Assembly (NCBI GenBank): GCA_022766785.1
Contig: JALEOL010000031.1
Span: forward strand, 24,395 to 88,394
Direction: 5' to 3'
From: Oscillospiraceae bacterium
GTDB taxonomy: Bacteria; Bacillota; Clostridia; Oscillospirales; Ruminococcaceae
DNA: 64,000 bases
Part shown: positions 40,473 to 49,127 of the stretch, one piece after another
How the letters are laid out: each line of letters begins with the position of its first letter
Position numbering within the stretch: position 1 is the first letter of the stretch
The notes under the pieces: model-generated
What the model saw: only the letters and a program-made list of their open reading frames with translations
Databases searched by the model: none
What the model was told of the DNA's origin: nothing
Position numbers and translations under genes: made by a program

Positions 40473-42239
40473 ATGGGTGTATATGATGTATTGAACCTGC
40501 TGGGCGGTATTGCCCTGTTCCTTTTCGGAATGCATACGCTCAGCGCCGCACTTGAAAAGCTCGCAGGCGGAAAGCTGGAGGGCTGGCTTGAAAAGGCTAC
40601 CTCGAGACCTATCAAGGGAGTTGTGCTCGGAGCGGTCATCACCGCCGTGATACAGTCGTCGGCGGCAACCACGGTCATGGTAATCGGTTTTGTAAACTCG
40701 GGACTGATGAAGCTGTCTCAGACTATCGGCGTTATCATGGGCGCAAATATCGGTACAACCGCTACCAGCTGGCTGCTCAGCCTGCAGTCCATAAGCGGAT
40801 CTGAGGGGTTCAGCATTCTCAATATCTTCAAGCCTACGACATTCACCCCCGTGCTTGCGGTCATCGGCGTGATACTTATCATGTTCACGAAATCCGACAA
40901 GAAAAAGACCATCGGCACGATCCTCACGGGATTTGCGGTGCTGATGTTCGGCATGAACTCTATGTCGTCCGCCACCGCCTGCCTTGAACAAAACGAGACA
41001 TTCTGCAATATCCTGACCATGTTTTCAAACCCGGTGCTGGGCGTTCTTGCCGGCGCACTGCTTACTGCCGTGCTCCAGTCCTCGTCCGCTTCTATCGGTA
41101 TTTTGCAGTCCATTGCGATATCCACCGGCAAGGTTACCTATTCCATTGCGCTGCCGCTGCTTTTCGGTCAGAACATCGGTTCCTGCGTAACTGCGCTGAT
41201 CTCCTCCATCGGAGCGAACAAGCCGGCTAAGCGCGTTGCAGTGGTTCACCTTTCGTTCAATGTGATCGGTACGGTGGTGTTCCTCTCGCTGTTCTACCTT
41301 ATAAAGGCGTTCGTTGATATGCCGTTTATGGAGGAATCGCTGAATGCAGTGGGAATCGCGGTCATACACACCTGCTTCAATGTTCTTACTACTGCGCTGT
41401 TCCTGCCGTTCACAAAGCAGCTGGAAAAGCTCGCCTGTCTCGCTGTACGGGACAAGCCCGGCGAGAAGAAGCCGGACGCCCCCATGCTGGACGAGCGTTT
41501 GCTCAAAACTCCCTCAGTCGCTATTGAGCAGTGCAGAAACGTGTGCGTCAGAATGGCAGAGCTTACCCTTGATACGCTGCGCTCCTCGCTTGACGTGGTG
41601 ATGCAGTACGACCAGAAGAAATGCACCGAGGTCAACGAAAACGAGAATTCCATCGACCTGTACGAGGACAAGATCGGTTCCTATATTCTGAAAATCAGCT
41701 CAAAGGATCTTTCCGAGAACGACAGCAAGGTCGTGTCGATGATGCTCCACACCATTGGCGACCTGGAGCGCATTTCCGACCACGCGGTGAATATCGTTGA
41801 AGCCGCCGAGGAAATGCACACGAAGAAGATAAAGTTCTCCGATCAGGCGGTGAAAGAGCTTACCATAATGATAAAGGCGGTCAGCGAGATACTTGACATG
41901 TCCATAAGCTCGTTCATCAGGTCTGATGTGAACCTTGCGAAGTGCGTTGAGCCGCTGGAGGACGTCATTGACCAGCTGCGCAACGAGCTGAAAAGCCGGC
42001 ATATCGAACGTCTGCGTTCCGGCAAATGTACTATCGAGCTTGGATTTATCCTCCAGGATCTGCTGACGAATTTCGAGAGAGTATCCGACCACTGCTCCAA
42101 TATCGCGGTCTACCTCATTCAGATAAGCGACAACAGCATGGACACCCACGAATACATGAATGAGCTGAAAAAACTCGACCGCTCGGAATTCATGGACGAG
42201 TTCAACGACTATTCCAGAAAGTATATTCTTCCGGACTGA
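40473..42239 (+). CDS. Na/Pi cotransporter family protein with PhoU-like C-terminal domain
   Basis: A 588-residue membrane protein. Residues about 1-310 hold eight or so helices in two inverted repeats bearing the QSSAATTVM and QSSSASIGI motifs of Na-dependent phosphate (NptA/PNaS) carriers. Residues about 340-570 form a cytosolic PhoU-like helical domain (ERISDHAVNIVEAAEEM and FERVSDHCSNIAVYLIQI). It imports phosphate with sodium, and the PhoU part may sense or restrain it. A typical AGGAGT site precedes ATG 40473. Candidate small RNA copy B lies directly downstream on the other strand. Confidence 0.94.
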   Translation: MGVYDVLNLLGGIALFLFGMHTLSAALEKLAGGKLEGWLEKATSRPIKGVVLGAVITAVIQSSAATTVMVIGFVNSGLMKLSQTIGVIMGANIGTTATSWLLSLQSISGSEGFSILNIFKPTTFTPVLAVIGVILIMFTKSDKKKTIGTILTGFAVLMFGMNSMSSATACLEQNETFCNILTMFSNPVLGVLAGALLTAVLQSSSASIGILQSIAISTGKVTYSIALPLLFGQNIGSCVTALISSIGANKPAKRVAVVHLSFNVIGTVVFLSLFYLIKAFVDMPFMEESLNAVGIAVIHTCFNVLTTALFLPFTKQLEKLACLAVRDKPGEKKPDAPMLDERLLKTPSVAIEQCRNVCVRMAELTLDTLRSSLDVVMQYDQKKCTEVNENENSIDLYEDKIGSYILKISSKDLSENDSKVVSMMLHTIGDLERISDHAVNIVEAAEEMHTKKIKFSDQAVKELTIMIKAVSEILDMSISSFIRSDVNLAKCVEPLEDVIDQLRNELKSRHIERLRSGKCTIELGFILQDLLTNFERVSDHCSNIAVYLIQISDNSMDTHEYMNELKKLDRSEFMDEFNDYSRKYILPD

Positions 42240-42261
42240 CTGTCACAGGAGTATAATAACT

Positions 42262-42292
42262 AACGGGGCTGAAAAATCAGTCCCGTTTTTTG
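42262..42292 (+). terminator. terminator of the Na/Pi cotransporter gene
   Basis: AACGGGGCTGA pairs with TCAGTCCCGTT across AAAAA, followed by a run of T to 42291. Confidence 0.88.
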
Positions 42293-42340
42293 TATATTCA
42301 AATACTAAAGCACAATCTCTTATAAACCCGGTGCGAAAGC

Positions 42341-42534
42341 CCGAAATAAACATCAAACCCCTGCGATCTCTCACAGGGGTCTGATGCTGGTTTGGTTGGT
42401 AATTATATGAAAAGGTGCGGTTGGCTTGTTAATGTAAAGCTTTTTGTGTCCCGATAACTTCATCTCCACTTTACAATTATATTCTACAGGGGAATGGTGA
42501 ATTATAAAAGTGCAGTATGTGAAAATCAGGTAAA
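42341..42534 (-). ncRNA. candidate small RNA gene, copy B, with related promoter
   Basis: Read on the minus strand: TTTACC (from 42534), TTCACA (from 42523), a weak CACTTT and TTCACC (from 42501), at the same 11-bp register as in copy A; TATAAT at 42481-42476; an inverted repeat TGTAAAG (42475-42469)/CTTTACA (42439-42433); then a conserved tail (42413-42341) with ACCAACCAAACCAGC and a hairpin ATCAGACCCC/GGGGTTTGAT. The inverted-repeat sequence differs from copy A, yet pairs just as well and occupies the same place, which favours a structural role. The rest of the gap 42240-42746 holds two terminal signals and the pyk promoter. Confidence 0.6.
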
Positions 42535-42633
42535 AACTCAGTGAGATAAGTACGCAAAATCACATTGAACAGATGTTTGAAGCAAATTTACAGATAATTA
42601 ACAGCAGCTTTCCCGGATTTTTGCGGTGCGGTA

Positions 42634-42662
42634 TTGATTTATTGCCGTAAAAATGATATAAT
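42634..42662 (+). promoter_or_regulatory. promoter of pyruvate kinase gene
   Basis: TTGATT (42634-42639), 17-bp spacer, TATAAT (42657-42662), 84 bp before the start codon. Confidence 0.8.
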
Positions 42663-42746
42663 AAAACAGAGAATGGGGCAGCCGGCGTAACTGTGAGCTG
42701 TGAGAGAAAACGCCGCATGTCCCGGACAAAAGAACGGAGTGAAGAC

Positions 42747-44528
42747 ATGAGAAGAACCAAGATCGTATGCACCCTGGGTCCTGCAACAAAGGACGACCAG
42801 ATCCTGCGCGCGCTTATCGACAACGGAATGAACGTAGCACGGCAGAATTTCTCCCACGGCACACACGAAAGCCACAAGATAGACCACGACCGCGTTATCC
42901 GCATAGCAAAGGAAGCCGGTATCCCGGTGGCTACCCTGCTGGATACCAAGGGGCCGGAGATAAGGCTGCGCAAGTTCAGGGGCGGACTAAAGCCCGAGAT
43001 AAAGACCGGCGGCATATTCACCCTCACCACACGAGAGGAGGAGGGCACCGCAGAGCGCGCGGCAATAAGCTACAAGGGACTTCCCGGGGATATCTCCGCA
43101 GGCACGCGCATACTTATCGACGACGGAAATATCGTGCTTCGCTGCAACGAGATAAAGGACAACCAGGACGGCACTGCGGATATCGTCTGTTCAATATTGA
43201 ACGGCGGCGTGCTCTCCGACAACAAGGGAGTTAACGTCCCCGGCGTGAAGCTCTCCATGCCCTATATCAGCGAGGTGGACGAAAGCGATATACGCTTTGC
43301 GGCGAGGGAGAACTTCGATTTCGTGGCGGCGAGCTTCGTTACCTGCGCCGACGACGTGCTGGGAGTACGCAGGATACTCGAGGAGGAGGGCAGACCCGAT
43401 ATCCGCATTATCGCAAAGATAGAAAGCGGCGAGGGAGTACGCAACATCGACTCTATCCTGCACGTTGCGGACGGCATCATGGTGGCGCGCGGCGATATGG
43501 GCGTCGAGATACCCTTCGAGGAGATACCCCAGCTCCAGAAAATGCTGATAAAGAAGGGCTATAACGCCAACAAGCAGGTGATCACCGCGACCCAGATGCT
43601 GGAGTCCATGATAAAAAATCCGCGCCCCACCCGTGCAGAGACCACGGACGTTGCCAACGCGATATACGACGGCACCAGCGCTATCATGCTGTCCGGAGAG
43701 ACCGCCGCAGGACTTCACCCGGTGGAGGCAGTCCGCACAATGGCGCTTATCGCCGAAACCACTGAAAAGGCGATAGACTACAAGAAGCGCTTCTACAAGC
43801 TGGAAAATCCCGACGTGGTGAACGTATCCACCGCGATCTCCCACGCGACTGTATCCGCTGCAATGGATCTTGGCGCTACGGCGATAATCACGGTGACAAA
43901 GACCGGCACCACCGCGCGCATGCTTTCGCGCTACCGCCCGGAGTGCCCGATAATCTCCTGCACCACCAGCGAGACTACGCTCCGCCAGCAGGCGCTTTCC
44001 TGGGGCGTGATACCGCTTATGGCAGAGGAGCGCATGACCTCCACTGACGACCTTATCCACCACGCCGTTCAGAAAGCGGTGGAAGCAGGGCTGCTTCACA
44101 ACGGCGACCTTGTGGTTATAACCGCAGGCGTGCCGCTTGGGGTTTCCGGCACCACTAACCTGATGAAGGTGCACATCGTGGGAGATGTGCTGGTTACCGG
44201 AACAGGGGCTACCACCGGCACTGTGACCGCCACAGCGTGCGTTTGCAAGAGCGAGGAGGACGCGCAGAAGCTGTTCAATTCCGGCGATATACTCGTTATC
44301 CCGAGGACAAGCAACGCGATACTCCCCCTGCTCAAGACCGCAAAGGGCATTATCACCGAGGAGCGCGGCGACGACAGCCACGCGGCTATAGTCGGAAAAA
44401 CGCTGGATATCCCGGTCATCGTGGGGGCTTCCAATGCTACGCAGATACTCCGCTCCGGCACGGCGGTAACTATCGACGCGGATAAGGGCATAGTCACCAG
44501 CGGCGAGCCTAACGGCGAAAACGTCTGA
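42747..44528 (+). CDS. pyk: pyruvate kinase with extra C-terminal PEP-utilising domain
   Basis: A 593-residue glycolytic enzyme turning PEP and ADP into pyruvate and ATP. The barrel and lid include KIVCTLGPAT, NFSHG, DTKGPEIR, the IAKIES Lys/Glu and MVARGDMGVEI; the C domain follows to about residue 475. Residues about 490-593 form a swivelling PEP-utiliser domain with the GDDSHAAIVG motif (His equivalent to phospho-His of PPDK and enzyme I), as in the long Bacillus-type enzymes. ATG 42747 has CGGAGTGAAG upstream; the frame upstream to 42693 is not homologous. It ends beside a repeat fragment and a strong terminator. Confidence 0.96.
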   Translation: MRRTKIVCTLGPATKDDQILRALIDNGMNVARQNFSHGTHESHKIDHDRVIRIAKEAGIPVATLLDTKGPEIRLRKFRGGLKPEIKTGGIFTLTTREEEGTAERAAISYKGLPGDISAGTRILIDDGNIVLRCNEIKDNQDGTADIVCSILNGGVLSDNKGVNVPGVKLSMPYISEVDESDIRFAARENFDFVAASFVTCADDVLGVRRILEEEGRPDIRIIAKIESGEGVRNIDSILHVADGIMVARGDMGVEIPFEEIPQLQKMLIKKGYNANKQVITATQMLESMIKNPRPTRAETTDVANAIYDGTSAIMLSGETAAGLHPVEAVRTMALIAETTEKAIDYKKRFYKLENPDVVNVSTAISHATVSAAMDLGATAIITVTKTGTTARMLSRYRPECPIISCTTSETTLRQQALSWGVIPLMAEERMTSTDDLIHHAVQKAVEAGLLHNGDLVVITAGVPLGVSGTTNLMKVHIVGDVLVTGTGATTGTVTATACVCKSEEDAQKLFNSGDILVIPRTSNAILPLLKTAKGIITEERGDDSHAAIVGKTLDIPVIVGASNATQILRSGTAVTIDADKGIVTSGEPNGENV

Positions 44529-44529
44529 T

Positions 44530-44564
44530 GCTAATAACCATTTGAACTCAGGAAATCTTTGCAG
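44530..44564. repeat. truncated end of the ACTAATAACC repeat
   Basis: CTAATAACCATTTGAACTCA followed by GGAAATCTTTGCAG matches the left arm of the full copies (62842 onward), then similarity stops at 44564. It starts 2 bp after the pyk stop codon. Confidence 0.75.
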
Positions 44565-44571
44565 TAAAATT

Positions 44572-44600
44572 CTCCCCGTCACCCACGGGGAGTTTTTTTT
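44572..44600 (+). terminator. terminator of pyruvate kinase gene
   Basis: CTCCCCGT (44572-44579) pairs with ACGGGGAG (44585-44592), followed by eight T. Confidence 0.92.
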
Positions 44601-44611
44601 GGTACAAGAAT

Positions 44612-44638
44612 GCTCCCCCACAAAAGCTGTGAGGGAGC
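44612..44638 (-). terminator. hairpin after the second binding-lipoprotein gene
   Basis: GCTCCCTCA and TGTGGGGGAGC-like arms pair (44638-44612) on the minus strand; T-rich sequence is short. Confidence 0.6.
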
Positions 44639-44661
44639 GTAATTTTGCTGTTGTGTAGTTA

Positions 44662-46206
44662 TCAGCCGAGCCTGTATTCGGAAATTACCGAATCAACAAC
44701 AGGTGAGATCTCAGCAGAGGTCTGAGTCCAGGAAGCACCGTTTTCAACAACGTCCATTACAACTGTCGCAAGGTTGGTCTGGAGGTCGGAGGTGAAGCCG
44801 TAAGCGTCCTCGGAAATGAAGGAGAAGTTTGCGGGATCGCACATTTCTCTCCACAGGTCATACTCCTGCTCGCCCCATGTGATCTGCCACTTTTCCTTGC
44901 CGACGTTGCTGCCCTTTTCGAAGTAGATCTTCTCAGGCGATATGTGATCCTTCTTTACCTGAGCCTGGATTGCCGGGTCAGCGTCGTATGCTCTGTTGAG
45001 GTTGATGAACTCGATAGCGCCGTCCATGTTCTTTGCGCCCTTGGGAACAAGATAGCCGAAGGTGTCATAGCCCTGGTAGTAAGCGTCAGCCTGGGTGTCT
45101 CTCGGGAACGGAACGAATGCGAACTCGGATACGGTGTCGAAGATGTCGTTCTCCACGCCCTTGGGGTTCTGGAGCTGCTCGGTCGCTGCTATGTAAGTCC
45201 ACTCAGGCTCCATGCACAGGAACAGAAGTCTGTCGCACTCGGTCGCAAAGGTCTGCGGAGGTACCCAGTCGCCAAGCTCCTTGCCGTAGGAAACGCCCTC
45301 ACGGCACAGACCCTCGATGAACTGCATTGCCCTGGTAACGTTCGGGTTAGCGAGATTGTTTGTGATAGAACCGTTAGGCTGAACGTCGATAAGGGAAGTG
45401 CCGGTGGTGAGGATAAACGCGTCAACAGTGGTATCTGTAGCGTAGAAGCCGATGTTGTTGTCGTCCTTGTCGCAGAACTTCACCATCATGTCGCGCCATG
45501 CGTCCCATGTCCACTGACCGTTCTTGTAAAGCTCATAGGGGTCGGGGAGGTCGTTCTCCTCAATGGTCTTCTTGCTGTAGTTCAGCGCATAGGAAGTGGT
45601 GATGCGGTGCGGATAATAGTAGTGCTTGCCGTCCCACGCATAAGACTCGGCTACGTCCTTCATCTCTGCCCAGATAGGGGAGTCGATGTCGATCTTGCCG
45701 TCCAGGCACTCGAACATGTTTCTGGAGATATTGCCCGGGTAACGCATAGCGGACTTCTCTACCAGGTCGGGGGAGTCGTCAGCCGCAATAAGGCTGGACA
45801 GCTTCTCCAGCAGGGCGTCAGTGGTGGACGGAGTCTGGATATATTCAATAGTACCGCCGAACAGGTCGGACTGGAAGATCATGCACTGCTCTGTGCCCTT
45901 CTGGTCGTCTCTGATATCATAATAACCGCAGTACTTGACAGTGCCGGCATTGCCCGAGGGCTGATACAGGGAAGTATCAAAGGTCTTTTCCTTCTTGTCG
46001 GTCATGTCGAGCGCGTCGTTGGGGTCTGTCGTGGTGGAAGCAGACGTTGTTGTGGTGACAGCGCCGGGCTGGTTGGGCTGTGCGTTGCTTGCGGAAGATG
46101 CGCCGCCGTTGCCCGAATTTACAGGTGCTTCTTCTTCACACGCGGTCATGCCGACTGCCATTGTTACGGCAAGAGCACATGCGAGGAGTCTTTTGGTTTT
46201 ATTCAT
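44662..46206 (-). CDS. extracellular substrate-binding lipoprotein, copy 2
   Basis: A 514-residue lipoprotein: signal and lipobox MTAC (Cys about residue 23), Asn/Ser/Thr-rich linker (about 30-70), then a binding-protein fold of the sugar type with SPDLVEKSAMRYPGNISR, NGQWTWDAWRDMM and EPEWTYIAATEQL. It lies 68 nt after copy 3 and is probably co-transcribed with it. The two share long identical blocks in the same order, so they arose by duplication. A GGAGGAAAC site precedes the ATG. No permease is nearby. Confidence 0.9.
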   Translation of the reverse strand: MNKTKRLLACALAVTMAVGMTACEEEAPVNSGNGGASSASNAQPNQPGAVTTTTSASTTTDPNDALDMTDKKEKTFDTSLYQPSGNAGTVKYCGYYDIRDDQKGTEQCMIFQSDLFGGTIEYIQTPSTTDALLEKLSSLIAADDSPDLVEKSAMRYPGNISRNMFECLDGKIDIDSPIWAEMKDVAESYAWDGKHYYYPHRITTSYALNYSKKTIEENDLPDPYELYKNGQWTWDAWRDMMVKFCDKDDNNIGFYATDTTVDAFILTTGTSLIDVQPNGSITNNLANPNVTRAMQFIEGLCREGVSYGKELGDWVPPQTFATECDRLLFLCMEPEWTYIAATEQLQNPKGVENDIFDTVSEFAFVPFPRDTQADAYYQGYDTFGYLVPKGAKNMDGAIEFINLNRAYDADPAIQAQVKKDHISPEKIYFEKGSNVGKEKWQITWGEQEYDLWREMCDPANFSFISEDAYGFTSDLQTNLATVVMDVVENGASWTQTSAEISPVVDSVISEYRLG

Positions 46207-46274
46207 TTTTAGTTTCCTCCCTAAATTAATGCTGGAATGAATAATATAATATCTGACCGGGTCAGATGATTACC

Positions 46275-47798
46275 TTACTGATACTCCGAAATGGTAGCGT
46301 CCACTATCGGAGAGAACTCGGCGCTGGTCTTTGCCCAGGACTCGCCGCGCTCCACAACGCCCATGAGCAGCTGACCGATCTTGTCGGTGAAGTCAAGCGA
46401 GAAGCCCTCGGCGTTCTCCATGATGAAGCTGAAGTTCGTGGGGTCGCACATTTCGCGCCACAGGTCGTATTCATGCTCGCCCCAGGTGATCTGCCACTTT
46501 TCGGAGCCTTTGTACTTGCCCTTTTCGAAGTAGATCTTGGTGGGATTCACATGATCCTCGCGCACCTTTGCCTGAACCTCCGGGTCGATGTCGTACATTC
46601 TGTTGAGGTTGATGAACTCCACAGCGCCGTCGATATTCTTGGCTCCCTTGGGCACCAGATATCCGAAGGTGTCGAACTCGGTGTAGTAGGCGTCCGCCAT
46701 TGAATCCCTCGGGAACGGCACGAACGAGAACTCGGAAACCTCGCCGAAGATGTCGTTGTCAACGCCCTCCTTGTTCTGGAGGTTCTCCGTCGCCGCTATG
46801 TAAGTCCACTCCGGCTCGGTGCAGGTGAACAGGATATTGTTGCAGGCGGTGGAGAATACCTGGGGAGATACCCAGTCGCCGTAGGATTTATCGTAGGTCA
46901 GCCCATCGCGGCAAAGCTCCTCCATGAACGTCATCGCCCTGGAAACTTCCGCAGACAGCAGGTTGTTGGTGATAGTGCCGTCCGGCTGGACGTCGATCAT
47001 CGTGGTGCCGGTGGTGGCGATAAAGCTGGTTATCGTGTTATTGGTGGTGTAGAAGCCGACATGCGCGTCGTCCTTGTTGCAGAATTCCACCATCATCTTG
47101 CGCCATGCTTCCCACGTCCACTCGCCCTTTGCGTACAGCTCATAGGGGTCGGTGAGGTTGTTCTCCTCAATTGTCTTTTTGCTGTAGTTGAGCGCGTATT
47201 TCGTGGTGGTGCGGTGCGGATAGTAGAAGTGCTGTCCTTTCCAGGCGAACTGCTCAACAACGCCGCTGATATCCTTCCACACCGGGGAGGTGAGGTCGAT
47301 CTTGTCGTCAAGCGGCTCGAACAGGTTCTTGCTGACATTTCCCGGGAGCATCATCGCGTACTTTTCCACCAGATCGGGGGAGTCGTCGCTGGCGATAAGG
47401 CTTCCCAGCTTGTCATAGAACGCCTGCCCGAACGGGGTGCTCATGTACTCTATCTCGCCGCCGTACAGGTCGGACTGGAAGATAAGGCACTGCTCGGTGC
47501 CCTTCTGGTCTTTGGTGATATCGAAATATCCGAGGTACTTCAGCTTTCCTGCATGACCGGTGGGGGGACACGCAGAGGTATCGATGACCTTGTTCTCCTT
47601 GTCGGTCAGCGCAAGCTCCGCGTCCGCGTCGATAGTGGTGGACGCCTGGGTGGTGGTGGTCTGCGCTGCTGGTGCGGCGTTGGATACCGCAGAGTTACTG
47701 CCTCCGCTTACAACGGGCGCTTCTTCCTCGCACGCGGTGAGACTGAGCACAGCCGCGGCGGACAATATGCAGGCGATGGTTTTCTTTAACGCTGGCAT
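46275..47798 (-). CDS. extracellular substrate-binding lipoprotein, copy 3
   Basis: A 507-residue lipoprotein with lipobox LTAC (Cys about residue 21) and a Thr-rich linker. It shares with copy 2 the SPDLVEKYAMMLPGNVSK, KGEWTWEAWRKMM and EPEWTYIAATENL blocks and an AHVGFYTT region. Start MPALKKTIAC at 47798 follows AGGGAGAG; an upstream extension to 47864 is unlikely. It is first of the pair and diverges from an AraC regulator that begins 335 bp away, which is the obvious candidate controller. Confidence 0.9.
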   Translation of the reverse strand: MPALKKTIACILSAAAVLSLTACEEEAPVVSGGSNSAVSNAAPAAQTTTTQASTTIDADAELALTDKENKVIDTSACPPTGHAGKLKYLGYFDITKDQKGTEQCLIFQSDLYGGEIEYMSTPFGQAFYDKLGSLIASDDSPDLVEKYAMMLPGNVSKNLFEPLDDKIDLTSPVWKDISGVVEQFAWKGQHFYYPHRTTTKYALNYSKKTIEENNLTDPYELYAKGEWTWEAWRKMMVEFCNKDDAHVGFYTTNNTITSFIATTGTTMIDVQPDGTITNNLLSAEVSRAMTFMEELCRDGLTYDKSYGDWVSPQVFSTACNNILFTCTEPEWTYIAATENLQNKEGVDNDIFGEVSEFSFVPFPRDSMADAYYTEFDTFGYLVPKGAKNIDGAVEFINLNRMYDIDPEVQAKVREDHVNPTKIYFEKGKYKGSEKWQITWGEHEYDLWREMCDPTNFSFIMENAEGFSLDFTDKIGQLLMGVVERGESWAKTSAEFSPIVDATISEYQ

Positions 47799-48024
47799 TT
47801 TTCTCTCCCTTTTGAAAAATCTTCCCGGTCGGCGTTCCGCATAATAATACCACAGAATTTGCACGACCGCTTTACAGTGCTGTTTTCTGAACCTGGATAA
47901 GTAATTAACCTAATTTACTTAGGCATTTCTCACAATGTGTAATCGTTATCTTTAGTGAATATGCACAATTGTTTTTCTCTATTCTGTATAATATTATTAT
48001 ATTATCTATAATCGTTTTGAACAA

Positions 48025-48053
48025 TTGACAATATTCCCGATTTATATTATAAT
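48025..48053 (+). promoter_or_regulatory. promoter of the AraC-type regulator gene
   Basis: TTGACA (48025-48030), 17-bp spacer, TATAAT (48048-48053). The rest of the divergent gap 47799-48133 is very AT-rich and should hold the minus-strand promoter of the binding-protein pair, but I could not fix it with confidence. Confidence 0.88.
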
Positions 48054-48133
48054 ATTCCCAAAGGGTATTATTGATGATACACAAAACTGCCGCTGAACGC
48101 TCGGCTGGCAGTATCATGACAGGAGGGTACAGC

Positions 48134-49084
48134 ATGGAAGAATTCCACATGCCGTTGAAAGAGAATTTCCAGGAGCTGGTGCAGCACGGGAATGCCGGCT
48201 TTCCTATACAATATTATGTGAACTCGCTGCACATCACCGGGAACAACGTGCCGATGCACTGGCACCCTAACCTCGAGTTTTTCGTGGTGCACAGCGGAAA
48301 GGTGAAGATACACGCCGGCAACAGCATTATGGTGCTGGAGCAGGGGCAGGGGATATTCCTGAACGCCAACTGCCTGCACAGCTACGAGAATATGGCGGAG
48401 GAGGGGGAATGCTGCTGCCCGAACGTGGTGTTCCAGCCGGAGTTCATCGCGCCGGTGAACAGCGTGATAAACAAGCAGTACGTCATGCCGCTGACGCTCA
48501 ATTCCCGGCTTCCGTATGTGCTGCTGGACAAAGGCAGCGACTGGGGGCGCTCTGTTCTGGAGCGGCTGGACAGGGTGTTCTCCATGATGCAGGAATACGG
48601 CGAGATAGGCAGGTACGGTGAAGTGCCGAGACTCTCGTTCAAGTCGACGCCGGGGGAGAGGGAGTGCTTTGAGATACGGGTGATGTGCGAGATAAGCCAG
48701 GCGTGGTCGGAGCTTTACCGCCACCGGGGGGAGCTGGAGCTTGCGCCGGCGGTGAAGAACGAGCACGTTCTTCAGATACGAATGCAGAAGATGATAGGCT
48801 TTATCCAGTCGCACTACGCGGAGGACGTATCGCTGCAGGACATAGCCAATTCCGCCAGCATAAGCCGCAGCGAGGCTTCCCGGTGCTTTCAGAGCTACCT
48901 GCACACCTCTCCGGTGAATTACCTGCTGAAATACCGCGTGGAGCGCTCCATGCAGCTCCTCCGGGACAGCAACATGACCGTTGAGGCGGTGGCGCTGGAG
49001 TGCGGTTTCAGCAGCTCGGCGTACTTCTGCAAGCTGTTCCGCGCCCACACCGGCATGACCCCTAAGCAGTACCGCAGCTCATAA
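48134..49084 (+). CDS. AraC-family transcriptional regulator with cupin sensor domain
   Basis: A 316-residue regulator. Residues about 20-110 form a cupin-like sugar-sensing domain (PMHWHPNLEFFVVHSGKVKI). Residues about 215-316 are the double helix-turn-helix with DISLQDIANSASISRS-like VSLQDIANSASISRSEASRC and the closing GFSSSAYFCKLFRAHTGMTP. ATG 48134 is preferred because AGGAGGG lies 7 nt upstream; an ATG at 48071 gives 21 extra residues. It most likely controls the divergent binding-protein genes in answer to a sugar. Confidence 0.93.
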   Translation: MEEFHMPLKENFQELVQHGNAGFPIQYYVNSLHITGNNVPMHWHPNLEFFVVHSGKVKIHAGNSIMVLEQGQGIFLNANCLHSYENMAEEGECCCPNVVFQPEFIAPVNSVINKQYVMPLTLNSRLPYVLLDKGSDWGRSVLERLDRVFSMMQEYGEIGRYGEVPRLSFKSTPGERECFEIRVMCEISQAWSELYRHRGELELAPAVKNEHVLQIRMQKMIGFIQSHYAEDVSLQDIANSASISRSEASRCFQSYLHTSPVNYLLKYRVERSMQLLRDSNMTVEAVALECGFSSSAYFCKLFRAHTGMTPKQYRSS

Positions 49085-49092
49085 TAACAGAT

Positions 49093-49127
49093 ATCCCCCT
49101 CGGGCGTTTCGCTCAAGGGGGATCTTG
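49093..49127. terminator. bidirectional terminator between araC-type gene and lipoprotein 4
   Basis: ATCCCCCT (49093-49100) pairs with AGGGGGAT (49116-49123) in the convergent gap; the plus strand ends CTTGTT. Confidence 0.7.

Noticed and set aside
43191..44621. 476-codon antisense frame over pyk
   Set aside because: Third-position bias of the GC-rich pyk gene keeps the opposite frame open; there is no start signal and no motif.
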